A stretch of 64,000 nt of DNA. It comes from Pseudonocardia alaniniphila. GTDB taxonomy: Bacteria > Actinomycetota > Actinomycetes > Mycobacteriales > Pseudonocardiaceae. Below are positions 35,440 to 43,265 of the stretch, one piece after another. Every line of letters begins with the position of its first letter. Position 1 is the first letter of the stretch. Below the pieces are notes generated by a model that did not search any database, was not told the DNA's origin, and saw only the letters and a program-made list of their open reading frames with translations. Location: contig NZ_JAKXMK010000011.1 of the NCBI RefSeq assembly GCF_022524485.1, positions 208,087 through 272,086 on the forward strand. The letters are read 5' to 3'. Both the position numbers and the translations under genes were made by a program.

Positions 35440-36339
35440 TCAGGAAGCGAGCAGGGCGTCGAGCTGCGTACGGACGCGGTCGGCGTCCTCGCGGTACTTG
35501 AGGACCGCGCCGAGCGTGGCGGCCGCGCTGTCGACGTCCAGGTGCCGGGCCCCGACGAGCTGCAGTGCGCGGGCCCAGTCGAGTGTCTCCGCGACGCCCG
35601 GCGGCTTGAGCAGATCGGCGCGGCGCAGTTGCTGCACCGCACCGGCCACCTGCGCGGCCAGCCGCTCGGGCAGGCCGGGTAGGCGTGAGTGCAGGATCTC
35701 GATCTCGCGCTGCAGGTCGGGGTGGTCGAGCCAGATGTAGAGACAGCGGCGCTTGAGCGCGTCGTGAACCTCGCGCGTGCGGTTGGACGTGAGTACCACC
35801 AGCGGGGGCGTGGTGGCCCTGATCTCGCCGACCTCGGGGATGGTGACGGCGTGCTCGGTGAGCACCTCGAGCAGGAACGCCTCGAACTCGTCGTCGGCGC
35901 GATCGATCTCGTCGATGAGCAGCACGCTCGGGGTGGACTGCAGAGCGCGCAGGATCGGGCGGGCCAGAAGGAAGCGCCGGTCGTAGAGGGATGCCTCGAC
36001 GGAGTCGGCGTCGAGCCGCTCACCGGAGGCCCCTGCCGCGGCCTCGAGGGCGCGCAGGTGCAGAAGCTGGCGGGGGAAGTCCCAGTCGTAGAGCGCCTGG
36101 GCCGCGTCGATCCCCTCGTGGCACTGCAGCCGGATGAGCTCGGCTCCGAACACCTCCGCGAGGGCGTGGGCCAGTGCCGTCTTGCCGGTGCCCGGCTCAC
36201 CCTCACAGAAGAGGGGTCGGTTCATCTGCAGGGCGAGGAATGCGGCGGTGGCGATGCCGTCGTCGGCGAGGTAGCCGGTGGAGCGCAGCGCAGCCGCCAG
36301 CGCGACGGGCGAACCCGCGGCGTTCGGGCGATCGGTCAC
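35440..36339 (-). CDS. MoxR-family AAA+ ATPase, CoxD-like
   Basis: 299 aa from GTG 36339; the longer open frame to 36429 lacks family similarity. Walker A GEPGTGKTALA, Walker B LLIDEIDRAD, sensor VVLTSNRTREVHDALKRRCLYIWLD. Class matches CoxD, the AAA+ chaperone that helps build the Mo/Cu or Mo centre with CoxE. First gene of the minus-strand coxD-E-F group. Confidence 0.9.
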   Translation of the reverse strand: MTDRPNAAGSPVALAAALRSTGYLADDGIATAAFLALQMNRPLFCEGEPGTGKTALAHALAEVFGAELIRLQCHEGIDAAQALYDWDFPRQLLHLRALEAAAGASGERLDADSVEASLYDRRFLLARPILRALQSTPSVLLIDEIDRADDEFEAFLLEVLTEHAVTIPEVGEIRATTPPLVVLTSNRTREVHDALKRRCLYIWLDHPDLQREIEILHSRLPGLPERLAAQVAGAVQQLRRADLLKPPGVAETLDWARALQLVGARHLDVDSAAATLGAVLKYREDADRVRTQLDALLAS

Positions 36340-36581
36340 GGATCCAGCATGACTGAACGACGCGGCCGCAGCCACTGCGGGTGAGGGCGCGCGAACCCGT
36401 GTGGGGCTCGGGAGCGAGTCCGTTCCCAAGGCTGTCGCTACTCTCTGTAAGCAGTCGATCTACTGCCGTACTGACAATACTTCCACTTTGATTGTATTTC
36501 ATCCGCTGGGATGGCGTCGTAATGCAAGTGGCGCCTGACCTGCGGATATCCGGACATTGCCGAGTGGTTACGCGTTCTAAG

Positions 36582-36595
36582 GTGACCCCGGTCAC
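36582..36595. promoter_or_regulatory. CRP-type binding site upstream of the first rpf gene
   Basis: GTGA-CCCCGG-TCAC, a perfect match to the GTGA-N6-TCAC core recognised by CRP/FNR regulators, within a 16-base palindrome GGTGACCCCGGTCACC. M. tuberculosis CRP (Rv3676) is known to act on rpfA. The box is 11 bases before a possible -35 element. Confidence 0.65.
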
Positions 36596-36606
36596 CCGAC
36601 TGGGGT

Positions 36607-36637
36607 TTGACGGTTTGCCATAGGTGGCTCGTAGCGT
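36607..36637 (+). promoter_or_regulatory. candidate housekeeping promoter for rpf
   Basis: TTGACG (36607-36612) and TAGCGT (36632-36637) are separated by 19 bases, a somewhat long spacer. This would start a leader of roughly 225 bases before the coding region. Confidence 0.45.
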
Positions 36638-36659
36638 CTACCGCCGGTCGTTCCGAGAG

Positions 36660-36868
36660 GGCCGACCGGAATACATCCGGATCCGCCGCGCCAGGGCCCT
36701 GTCCCGCGGTTCCGGTCCGTCGAGAAGGAGACGGGACAGGGCCAAGGAAGCTATTTCGTCAAAAGTCGCTCTGCGGCCTTGACAGATGGCAGGAGTTGTT
36801 CGTCAGGGCTCACTCCCAGCTCTCTGACGTGCAGGTTCTCCTTGACGGTGTGGTTTGGAGAGCAACAA
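36660..36868 (+). ncRNA. structured 5' leader of rpf (candidate riboswitch)
   Basis: CCGGTCG...CGACCGG forms a hairpin at its 5' side. A 12-bp stem GGCCCTGTCCCG (36695-36706) pairs with CGGGACAGGGCC (36732-36743), closing a loop that holds GCGGTTCCGG. The block CCGGATCCGCCGCGC-n6-CCTGTCCCGCGGTTCCGG and the trailing GGGACAGG...AAGGA recur upstream of the second rpf gene. Actinobacterial rpf genes often carry c-di-AMP (ydaO) riboswitches. That class is a candidate here, but I cannot confirm its consensus by eye. Confidence 0.55.
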
Positions 36869-37510
36869 ATGACTTCTCGACCTGATTCTCGCAAGGGCCG
36901 AAGTCTGCTGCGTCTGGCAGTTGCCGGTGCAGTTGCCGTTGGTGTCCCGATTGCCGTTGCCGGCACCGCCAACGCGGCCCCCGACAACGTCTGGGACAGA
37001 GTCGCCCAGTGCGAGAGCGGCGGAAACTGGCAGATCAACACCGGAAACGGGTTCTCCGGCGGACTGCAGTTCACCCCGTCCACCTGGCGGGCCTTCGGTG
37101 GGAAGGGTTCAGCGCACCAGGCCAGCCGTGAGCAGCAGATTGCCGTGGCAGAGCGCGTGCTGGCGGCACAGGGCTGGAACGCATGGCCCGTGTGCTCGAA
37201 GAAGGCAGGCGCGCGGTCATACACGTCCCAGCCGCGGGCGGTGCACACCTCGCAGCAGGTTCAGGTCAATTCGGCCCCGGCCAAGGCCCAGGCGCCGGCC
37301 GAGAAGGCTGCTCCGGTCGCGGAGCACACGTCGGTCCCCCGGCTGACCAAGAACGGAGCGGACTACACGGTCGTCAAGGGCGACACGCTGTCCGCGATCG
37401 CGGCCGATCGTCGGCTCCAGGGCGGTTGGCCCGCCCTGTTCGAGCGCAACAAGGACGTTCTGACCAACCCGAACGTCATTCAGATCGGCCAGCAGCTCGA
37501 CCTGGCCTGA
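36869..37510 (+). CDS. resuscitation-promoting factor-like muralytic protein with LysM
   Basis: 213 aa from ATG 36869, with GGAG 8 bases upstream. Signal peptide ending near AGTANAAP (about residue 37). Rpf lysozyme-like domain: NVWDRVAQCESGGNWQINTG contains the catalytic Glu, then GGLQFTPSTWRAFGG and AERVLAAQGWNAWPVC. A Pro/Ala linker precedes a C-terminal LysM (YTVVKGDTLSAIAADR). Secreted; cleaves peptidoglycan and promotes exit from dormancy. It lies next to moaE, as rpfA does in M. tuberculosis (Rv0867c beside moaE2). Confidence 0.93.
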   Translation: MTSRPDSRKGRSLLRLAVAGAVAVGVPIAVAGTANAAPDNVWDRVAQCESGGNWQINTGNGFSGGLQFTPSTWRAFGGKGSAHQASREQQIAVAERVLAAQGWNAWPVCSKKAGARSYTSQPRAVHTSQQVQVNSAPAKAQAPAEKAAPVAEHTSVPRLTKNGADYTVVKGDTLSAIAADRRLQGGWPALFERNKDVLTNPNVIQIGQQLDLA

Positions 37511-37586
37511 GGCCATTCGTGCGCGGGTACGGTCCCACCCCGCCGTCCGTACCCGCGCACGGCCTCGGCGGATGGGCCGCTCGACC

Positions 37587-38030
37587 TCAGGTCGAGCCGA
37601 CCCATTCGTCGGTGCCGTCGGTGAAGACCTGGTGCTTCCAGACCGGCAACAGGCGCTTCACCTCCTCGACCAACTCTGCGCAGGTCTCGAAGGCCTCGCG
37701 CCGATGATCCGCCGCGACGGCGCAGGCCAGTGCCACGTCGCCGATCGCGAGCCGGCCGACCCGGTGGCTCACCGCGATCGCCCGCACGCCGTACGCGCGG
37801 GCGGCGATCTCCGCCGCCACCTCGGCCACGACCTTCTCCGCGCTCGGATGTGCGCTGTACTCCAGGCCCCGGACGGCGCGGCCGCCGTCGTGGTCGCGCA
37901 CCACGCCGGCGAATGTCACCACCGCGCCGGCGGCAGCCCGATCGACGAGCGCGGCATGCTCCGCGACGTCGAGCGGTGCCTCGCCGACGGCGGCCCGCAG
38001 GACTGCGGCTCCGGTTGTCGCCTCCGTCAT
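37587..38030 (-). CDS. moaE: molybdopterin synthase catalytic subunit
   Basis: 147 aa. [43 protein letters not shown] and LPVWKHQVF with the catalytic lysine are MoaE signatures. Forms a tetramer with MoaD and makes molybdopterin from cyclic pyranopterin. No moaD gene is present in the window. Overlaps the mog gene by 4 bases. Confidence 0.94.
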   Translation of the reverse strand: MTEATTGAAVLRAAVGEAPLDVAEHAALVDRAAAGAVVTFAGVVRDHDGGRAVRGLEYSAHPSAEKVVAEVAAEIAARAYGVRAIAVSHRVGRLAIGDVALACAVAADHRREAFETCAELVEEVKRLLPVWKHQVFTDGTDEWVGST

Positions 38031-38512
38031 CGGTGATCGCCTCCTCGAAGCTGGTCCACCGCGTGCTCCAGCACGTCGGCGAGGACCGAAAGACCGTCGC
38101 GAACTCCACCTGTCGATCCGGGCAGGTTCACCACGAGTGTGCGCCCTGCGACGCCGGTGAGTCCGCGGGAGAGCACCGCCGTCGGCACCTTGGGTGCTCC
38201 GGCGGCTCGGATCGCGTCGGCCAGTCCGGGCACCTCGTAGTCCAGGACGGACCGGGTGACCTCGGGGGTCGCGTCGGTGGGTGAGATCCCGGTGCCACCC
38301 GTCGTGATCACGACATCGACGCCGTCGGCAACGGCTGCCCGCAGCGCGTCCCCGACCGGTTCGCCGTCGGGCACCACGGCCGGGTCGGGGGTCTCGAACC
38401 CCCGCTCGCGCAGCCAGTCGACGATGAGCGGCCCCCCGCGGTCGGCGTAGACCCCCGCCGCGGCCCGGTTGGATGCCGTCACCACGCGGGCGCGGCGGCC
38501 GGGTGCGGTCAT
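38027..38512 (-). CDS. mog: molybdenum cofactor biosynthesis protein MogA/MoaB
   Basis: 161 aa. Family motifs [38 protein letters not shown] and [15 protein letters not shown]. Adenylylates molybdopterin before metal insertion by MoeA. In M. tuberculosis the equivalent gene (mog, Rv0865) also lies between moaC2 and moaE2. Confidence 0.92.
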   Translation of the reverse strand: MTAPGRRARVVTASNRAAAGVYADRGGPLIVDWLRERGFETPDPAVVPDGEPVGDALRAAVADGVDVVITTGGTGISPTDATPEVTRSVLDYEVPGLADAIRAAGAPKVPTAVLSRGLTGVAGRTLVVNLPGSTGGVRDGLSVLADVLEHAVDQLRGGDHR

Positions 38513-38546
38513 GATTCCGCCTTCGCGGGAGAGAGCACGTCGGCGG

Positions 38547-39026
38547 TCACGAGCGGTCCTCCGGGCGCGTCCAGGTGCCGGTCTTGCCGCCCTCCTTGCG
38601 CTCCACCTGCACCCTGTCGAGCACGGCGGCGGGGTCGACGGCCTTGACCATGTCGTGCAGGGCGAGCCCGGCCACGGCGACGGCCGTGAGGGCCTCCATC
38701 TCGACGCCGGTGCGGTCGGTGGTGCGGACGGTGGCCTGGATCCGCACCTCGGCGCCGTCGGCCTCGAGATCGAGCACGACGCCGCTCAGTGCGATCGGGT
38801 GGCACAGTGGCACGAGGTCGGGTGTGCGCTTGGCGCCCATGATCCCGGCGATCCGGGCTGTGGCCAGCGCGTCGCCCTTCGGCAGGCCGTCGCGGCGCAG
38901 CAGGTCCACGACTTCCGTCGTGGTGCGTAGGACGCCGGTGGCGACCGCGGTGCGCGCGGTGGGTTCCTTGCCGGTGACGTCCACCATGCGGGCGGCACCG
39001 GCGGTATCGACGTGCGTCAGCTCCAC
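38547..39026 (-). CDS. moaC: cyclic pyranopterin monophosphate synthase
   Basis: 159 aa. Motifs MVDVTGKEPTARTAVA, IMGAKRTPDLVPLCHPI, VEMEALTAVAVA, and LHDMVKAVDP with the active-site lysine and Asp. Second enzyme of Moco synthesis, acting after MoaA. First gene of moaC-mog-moaE, only 34 bases before mog. Confidence 0.95.
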   Translation of the reverse strand: MELTHVDTAGAARMVDVTGKEPTARTAVATGVLRTTTEVVDLLRRDGLPKGDALATARIAGIMGAKRTPDLVPLCHPIALSGVVLDLEADGAEVRIQATVRTTDRTGVEMEALTAVAVAGLALHDMVKAVDPAAVLDRVQVERKEGGKTGTWTRPEDRS

Positions 39027-39087
39027 ATCAAAACCTTACGGCGTGGCAGATGCGGGTGCTCACGGAGCGGAGCCGAGCCGAGTTCAG

Positions 39088-39101
39088 GTGATCTGCCTCA
39101 C
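39088..39101. promoter_or_regulatory. CRP-type binding site upstream of the second rpf gene
   Basis: GTGA-TCTGCC-TCAC, again the exact GTGA-N6-TCAC core, in the gap between divergent moaC and the second rpf gene. A possible -10 element TATCGT (39186-39191) lies downstream. Confidence 0.6.
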
Positions 39102-39239
39102 GTCGAGGCAACCATCGGCGCTCATACGCGTTGCTAACGCGGCTGGCTGATCAGCCAGAACTTCACCGCGTTGCGCCGTTCAGCCTATCGTGGTGGCCCT
39201 TTGCCTTCGGTATGCGGTGGGTTTGCTCATGGCCGACCC

Positions 39240-39433
39240 GCACGTACCGTCCTTCGCGGCCCACCGGAACTCCCCAGGTTCCGGCCGAGCCCCGGAACCG
39301 CAGCGCTCCCCTGTCCGGCGGTTCCGGCCCCCGTTGCCTGACGAAGCGCGGGACAGGAAGGACTGTGGCGGCTCGTGCCGCCCCGCCAGCTCCCCGGCGG
39401 TTTGTCCATGCGCAGCGCACGGAGATGCTTCAA
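39240..39433 (+). ncRNA. structured 5' leader of second rpf (candidate riboswitch)
   Basis: Contains CCGGAACCGCAGCGC (39292-39306), CCTGTCCGGCGGTTCCGG (39310-39327) and GGGACAGGAAGGA (39350-39362), the same ordered blocks as in the other rpf leader. CCTGTCC pairs with GGACAGG. Near the 3' end, CGCCAGCTCCCCGGCGG faintly recalls the conserved end of ydaO elements. The rest of the gap shows no open reading frame with family support. Confidence 0.55.
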
Positions 39434-40021
39434 ATGGCGCGCTACCGCGGTCGTCATCGTGCCCCCACCACCACCGGGCGGACCATCGCCCGCACCGCCA
39501 TCGCCGGTGCTGTTGCCGGGGCACCGCTCGTGATCGCCGTGCCGGCGGCCCACGCGGCCACCGACAGCACCTGGGACCGCGTCGCGCAATGCGAGAGCGG
39601 CGGCCGGTGGGACATCAACACCGGCAATGGCTTCGAGGGCGGGCTGCAGTTCACCCCGAGCACGTGGAGAGGTTTCGGCGGCGCGGAGTTCGCCCCCGGC
39701 GCACACCAAGCCACCAGGGTCCAGCAGATCACTGTCGCCGAGCGCGTGCTGGCCAAGCAGGGTTGGGGCGCCTGGCCCGTCTGCTCCCGCAAGGCCGGTG
39801 CGGTCGGAGAGCCCGCGACGCAACGCAGCGCCCCCGCCCAGCAGGTGCGACTCAGCGCCCCTGCCACCGCTGGCTCCTACGTGGTGAAGAGCGGGGACAC
39901 GCTCGCCACGATCGCGAGCCGGCACGGTGTTGCCGGCGGTTGGAAGGGCCTGGTGCAGAAGAACCCCGGCCTGGCCGCGAACCCGAACCGGATCGCCCCC
40001 GGCCAGCACATCACCCTCTGA
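39434..40021 (+). CDS. resuscitation-promoting factor-like muralytic protein with LysM (second copy)
   Basis: 195 aa from ATG 39434 (GGAG 9 bases upstream); ATG 39425 is three codons earlier. Signal peptide to about AAHAAT. Rpf domain with STWDRVAQCESGGRWDINTG (catalytic Glu), QFTPSTWRGFGG, and AERVLAKQGWGAWPVC. C-terminal LysM YVVKSGDTLATIASR. It differs from the first copy in the linker and by an insert FAPG in the domain, so the duplication is old. Shares the upstream CRP box and leader architecture. Confidence 0.93.
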   Translation: MARYRGRHRAPTTTGRTIARTAIAGAVAGAPLVIAVPAAHAATDSTWDRVAQCESGGRWDINTGNGFEGGLQFTPSTWRGFGGAEFAPGAHQATRVQQITVAERVLAKQGWGAWPVCSRKAGAVGEPATQRSAPAQQVRLSAPATAGSYVVKSGDTLATIASRHGVAGGWKGLVQKNPGLAANPNRIAPGQHITL

Positions 40022-40117
40022 AACACCCTCTGAAGCTCCGGAAGGTCACCAACCCTCGAACCCTCCGGCCCAGCCCGCTGACCCGCTGCCGACCCCGCGA
40101 CCCGGGCGAGGCGCGGG

Positions 40118-40705
40118 TCAGCGGGACCTGAAGCGGGCCAGCTGCTCAGGGGTGTCGACGTCGTCGGGGACGGCCAGATCTCCGCACTCGACGAGAACCA
40201 GGTCCGGATTCCCGGACAGATAGCCGCGGGCGCCGGCGTCACCCACGGCGGCCGCGCGCACGCCCGCCCAGTGCCACCGCCCGATCAGCACCGGATGGGC
40301 CGGTCGCCCGTGGTACGCGGCGCGCACCAGGACGTCGGGGTCGGTACGGGCTGCGATCCGTCTCACGGCCTCGGCGGTGACGCCCGGCAGATCGACGAGG
40401 TGGACGAGCGCGGCGTCGGGCACCGGGTCGAGCGCCTCCAGCGCGGCGAGCCCGGCGCGGAGGGAGGCGCCCATCCCCTCCGCCCAGTCGTCAGCCACGG
40501 TGATCCGAACGCCCGGAGGGACGATCTCGGCCACTCTCGCGGCCGAAGCGCCGAGCACCACCATGAGCGGCGAACAACCGCTGTCGGCGAGCACTCGCAG
40601 GGCACGCCCCACGAGTGGCTCGCCGTCGAGTTCGACGAGTGCTTTCGGGCCGCCCATCCGACGGCCCGCGCCCGCTGCGAGCAGCAGGCCGGCGGGGTGG
40701 TCTAT
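40118..40705 (-). CDS. MobA/MocA-like molybdopterin nucleotidyltransferase, apparent ATA start
   Basis: 195 aa if started at ATA 40705. The family's N-terminal NTP-binding loop LLLAAGAGRRMGGPKAL is split by the first standard start, ATG 40657, which would remove LLLAAGAGRR. No ATG, GTG or TTG lies between that point and an upstream in-frame stop. The ATA overlaps the TAG stop of the small upstream gene (ATAG) and has GGAG 8 bases before it. Other motifs: VADDWAEGMGASLRAGL and LVHLVDLPGV. Family members attach GMP or CMP to Moco; the nearby cox-like maturation genes suggest CMP. A CTG at about 40690 would be an alternative start. Confidence 0.8.
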   Translation of the reverse strand: MDHPAGLLLAAGAGRRMGGPKALVELDGEPLVGRALRVLADSGCSPLMVVLGASAARVAEIVPPGVRITVADDWAEGMGASLRAGLAALEALDPVPDAALVHLVDLPGVTAEAVRRIAARTDPDVLVRAAYHGRPAHPVLIGRWHWAGVRAAAVGDAGARGYLSGNPDLVLVECGDLAVPDDVDTPEQLARFRSR

Positions 40706-40884
40706 CGGTTGATCTCCGTGACGGGGTGCACGTACGGCACCTCATCCAGCGGGAACTCCAGGTCACCGAAGGGCGACAGCGAGCCCTGCCGGGTGCTGGC
40801 GAGCTCGCTCACTGGATGTTCGCCGTCGGGCAGCTCGGGCCACGTCGGGTCGATTCGGCCTTCACGGGCTGCCTTGGCCACCAT
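40702..40884 (-). CDS. small conserved hypothetical protein (Rv0863 position)
   Basis: 60 aa: starts MVAKAAREGRIDPTWPELPDG and ends VPYVHPVTEINR. No domain recognised. Its place, between an Rv0862c-like gene and the moaC-mog-moaE/rpf block, is that of M. tuberculosis Rv0863, also a small unknown protein. Its stop overlaps the start of the MobA-like gene by 3-4 bases, so it may drive that gene's translation. Confidence 0.65.
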   Translation of the reverse strand: MVAKAAREGRIDPTWPELPDGEHPVSELASTRQGSLSPFGDLEFPLDEVPYVHPVTEINR

Positions 40885-41012
40885 GTCCTCCTCGTGGTTC
40901 GCGCGTCACGGTCGATTATCCCGTACGGGACGCGGTGGTGGGGGACCGGTGGGTGGGAGCGACACCTGATACAAGCGTCGTCCTCGTCGGCGCGCCGACT
41001 ACCGTAGTGGGG

Positions 41013-43259
41013 ATGCCCACACCGCTGGTCGACTGGCTGCGCGCCCAGGACGACGAGATGCTCGCGGTTCTGCTCCGGCTGCGCCCGGACCTGGCCGTGC
41101 CGCCACCCGCGGATCTCACCGTGCTGGCCACCCGGGCCGGCATCCGGGCATCCGTCCACCGTGCGTGTGACGATCTCGACAGGCTCACGCTCACCGTCCT
41201 CGAGGCTCTCGTCGTCGCCGGCGCCGAGAGCGCGCCGACGTCGCTCAGCGAGCTGTGCCGCCTGCTCGGCCCCGATCTGTCGGAGGCTGCTGTCAGCCGC
41301 CCGCTGAGGGCGCTGCGCGACCGCGCACTCGTCTGGGGGCCGGACGAGGAGCTGTCGCTCGTTCCTGCTGCGTTGGACGTGGTACCGCGCCATCCCGGTG
41401 GGCTCGGTCGCGAGTCCGCGGGTCTGGCGGCGTCCTCGGAGCTGCCTGAGCTGCTCGCCTCCGTGGCGCCCGACGAGCGCCGGGTGCTCGAAGCGCTGGC
41501 GGCCGGGCCGCCCATCGGGCGCAGCCGGGCGGGGGCTGATCCGGAGAGCCCGGTCGGGCGGCTCCTCGCCCGTGGCCTGCTGGTGCGGGTGGACGCCGAG
41601 ACGGTCGAGCTACCGCGGCAGGTGGGCCTCGCCCTACGCGGGGACCGGCCGTTGGGCGCGGTCCCCGTCACGCCGCCCGACATCGGGGCGAGGGACCGCG
41701 GGGCGGACGCCGTGGACCGCACCGCGGGTGGAGCGGCCCTGGGCGTGCTCCGCCAGCTCGAGCTGCTCGTCGCGTTCTGGGGGCGCACCCCGCCGCCCGT
41801 GCTGCGCTCCGGTGGCCTCGGCGTGCGCGAGCTGCGGCGGGCGGCGAAGGAGATGGACACCGACGAGAGCATGGCCGCGCTCCTGGTCGAGCTGGCGGTG
41901 GCCGCCGATCTGCTCGGGGAGAGCGACGGGGTGGCGCCGGACTGGGTGCCCACCACCAACGCCGACGTCTGGGCGGCGGGCGGCCCCGAGCTGCGCTGGT
42001 CGCTGATCGCGCGCACCTGGCTGGATCTGCCGCGACTGCCCGGGCTGGTCGGACGCAAGGACGACGCGGGGCGCCCGATCTCGGCCCTGTCCGATGCGGT
42101 CCGGCGCCCGCTCGCTCCCCGCGACCGGCGCCGCGTGCTCGCGGGGCTCGCCGAGCTGCCGCCCGGCGTTGCGCCCGGTTCCGCGGCCGCGCTGCGCGAT
42201 GTCCTCGCGTGGCGCGCACCCCGGCGTGGGGGCCGGCTGCGTGACGAGGTGGTGGACTGGGCGCTCGCCGAGGCCACGGTGCTCGGTGTCGTCGCGCTGG
42301 ACGCGATGTCCACACCGGGCCGGGTGCTTCTCGACGATCCCGGCGGGCTCGTCGCCGCTCTTCGTGCGGCCTTGCCCGAGCCCGTCGACCACATACTCCT
42401 GCAGGCGGATCTGACCGCCGTCGCGCCTGGACCGTTGGAGCCACAGCTGGCTGCGGAGCTCGGCCTCGTCGCCGAGGTGGAGTCGGCAGGCGGGGCCACT
42501 GTCTTCCGCTTCACCGATGCCACGGTGCGCCGTGCGCTCGACGCCGGCCGCACGGCCACCGAGCTGCACGAGCTGCTCGCCAAACGTTCGGCCACCCCCG
42601 TGCCTCAGGGCCTGACGTACCTCATCGACGACGTCGCCCGCCGCCACGGACGGCTGCGCGGTGGTGTGGCGTCGTCGTTCCTCCGGTCCGACGACGCCGT
42701 GCTGATCGCGGAGGTGCTCGCGCATCCCGACAGCGTCACCCTGGAGCTGCGCCGCATCGCGCCCACGGTCGTGGTCTCGCCGCTGTCACTCGGCGAGTTG
42801 CTCGACGGGTTGCGGGCGGCCGGTTTCAGTCCCGCTGCCGAGGACACCGGCGGCGCCGTTCTCGACCTCTCCGACCGGGGCAGGCGGACGGCGCCCCGCC
42901 GCCGTTCGCTGGGCCGCAACGGCGCGCCACCGGAGCCGGGCACCGAGCAGCTCGCCGCCCTCGTGTCCCGGATGCGGGCCGGGGACGCGCTGGCCGGAAT
43001 CCGGCGGGACGTCACATCGCCTGCGACGAACAACGGGCGCATCCCCGACCTGCTCCGTTCGGCCGTCGCCGCTCGCCGCAGCGTCTGGATCGGGTTCGTG
43101 GACGGGCACGGTGTTGCCGGGGAACAGGTCCTCGAACCGATGAGCGTTGGCGGCGGGGTGGTGGAGGGCCGGGACACGGTGGACGGCGGCCTGCACCGCG
43201 TGCCGCTGCACCGGATCACCAGCATCGCACTGATCGAGGACTCTCCGGACGGCTCCTGA
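41013..43259 (+). CDS. helicase-associated domain protein (Rv0862c-like)
   Basis: 748 aa from ATG 41013; M. tuberculosis Rv0862c is of similar size and sits beside the XPB gene. The N-terminus MPTPLVDWLRAQDDEMLAVL and the C-terminal part (AGDALAGIRRDVTSPATNN, RSVWIGFVDGHGVAGEQVLEP with a WYL-like feel) match this actinobacterial family. It is annotated as XPB/Ssl2-like N-terminal or helicase C-terminal-associated. No Walker motifs, so it is not itself a helicase. Probably works with the XPB-type helicase in repair. It converges on the P450 gene with 6 bases between. Confidence 0.8.
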   Translation: MPTPLVDWLRAQDDEMLAVLLRLRPDLAVPPPADLTVLATRAGIRASVHRACDDLDRLTLTVLEALVVAGAESAPTSLSELCRLLGPDLSEAAVSRPLRALRDRALVWGPDEELSLVPAALDVVPRHPGGLGRESAGLAASSELPELLASVAPDERRVLEALAAGPPIGRSRAGADPESPVGRLLARGLLVRVDAETVELPRQVGLALRGDRPLGAVPVTPPDIGARDRGADAVDRTAGGAALGVLRQLELLVAFWGRTPPPVLRSGGLGVRELRRAAKEMDTDESMAALLVELAVAADLLGESDGVAPDWVPTTNADVWAAGGPELRWSLIARTWLDLPRLPGLVGRKDDAGRPISALSDAVRRPLAPRDRRRVLAGLAELPPGVAPGSAAALRDVLAWRAPRRGGRLRDEVVDWALAEATVLGVVALDAMSTPGRVLLDDPGGLVAALRAALPEPVDHILLQADLTAVAPGPLEPQLAAELGLVAEVESAGGATVFRFTDATVRRALDAGRTATELHELLAKRSATPVPQGLTYLIDDVARRHGRLRGGVASSFLRSDDAVLIAEVLAHPDSVTLELRRIAPTVVVSPLSLGELLDGLRAAGFSPAAEDTGGAVLDLSDRGRRTAPRRRSLGRNGAPPEPGTEQLAALVSRMRAGDALAGIRRDVTSPATNNGRIPDLLRSAVAARRSVWIGFVDGHGVAGEQVLEPMSVGGGVVEGRDTVDGGLHRVPLHRITSIALIEDSPDGS

Positions 43260-43265
43260 ACGGGA

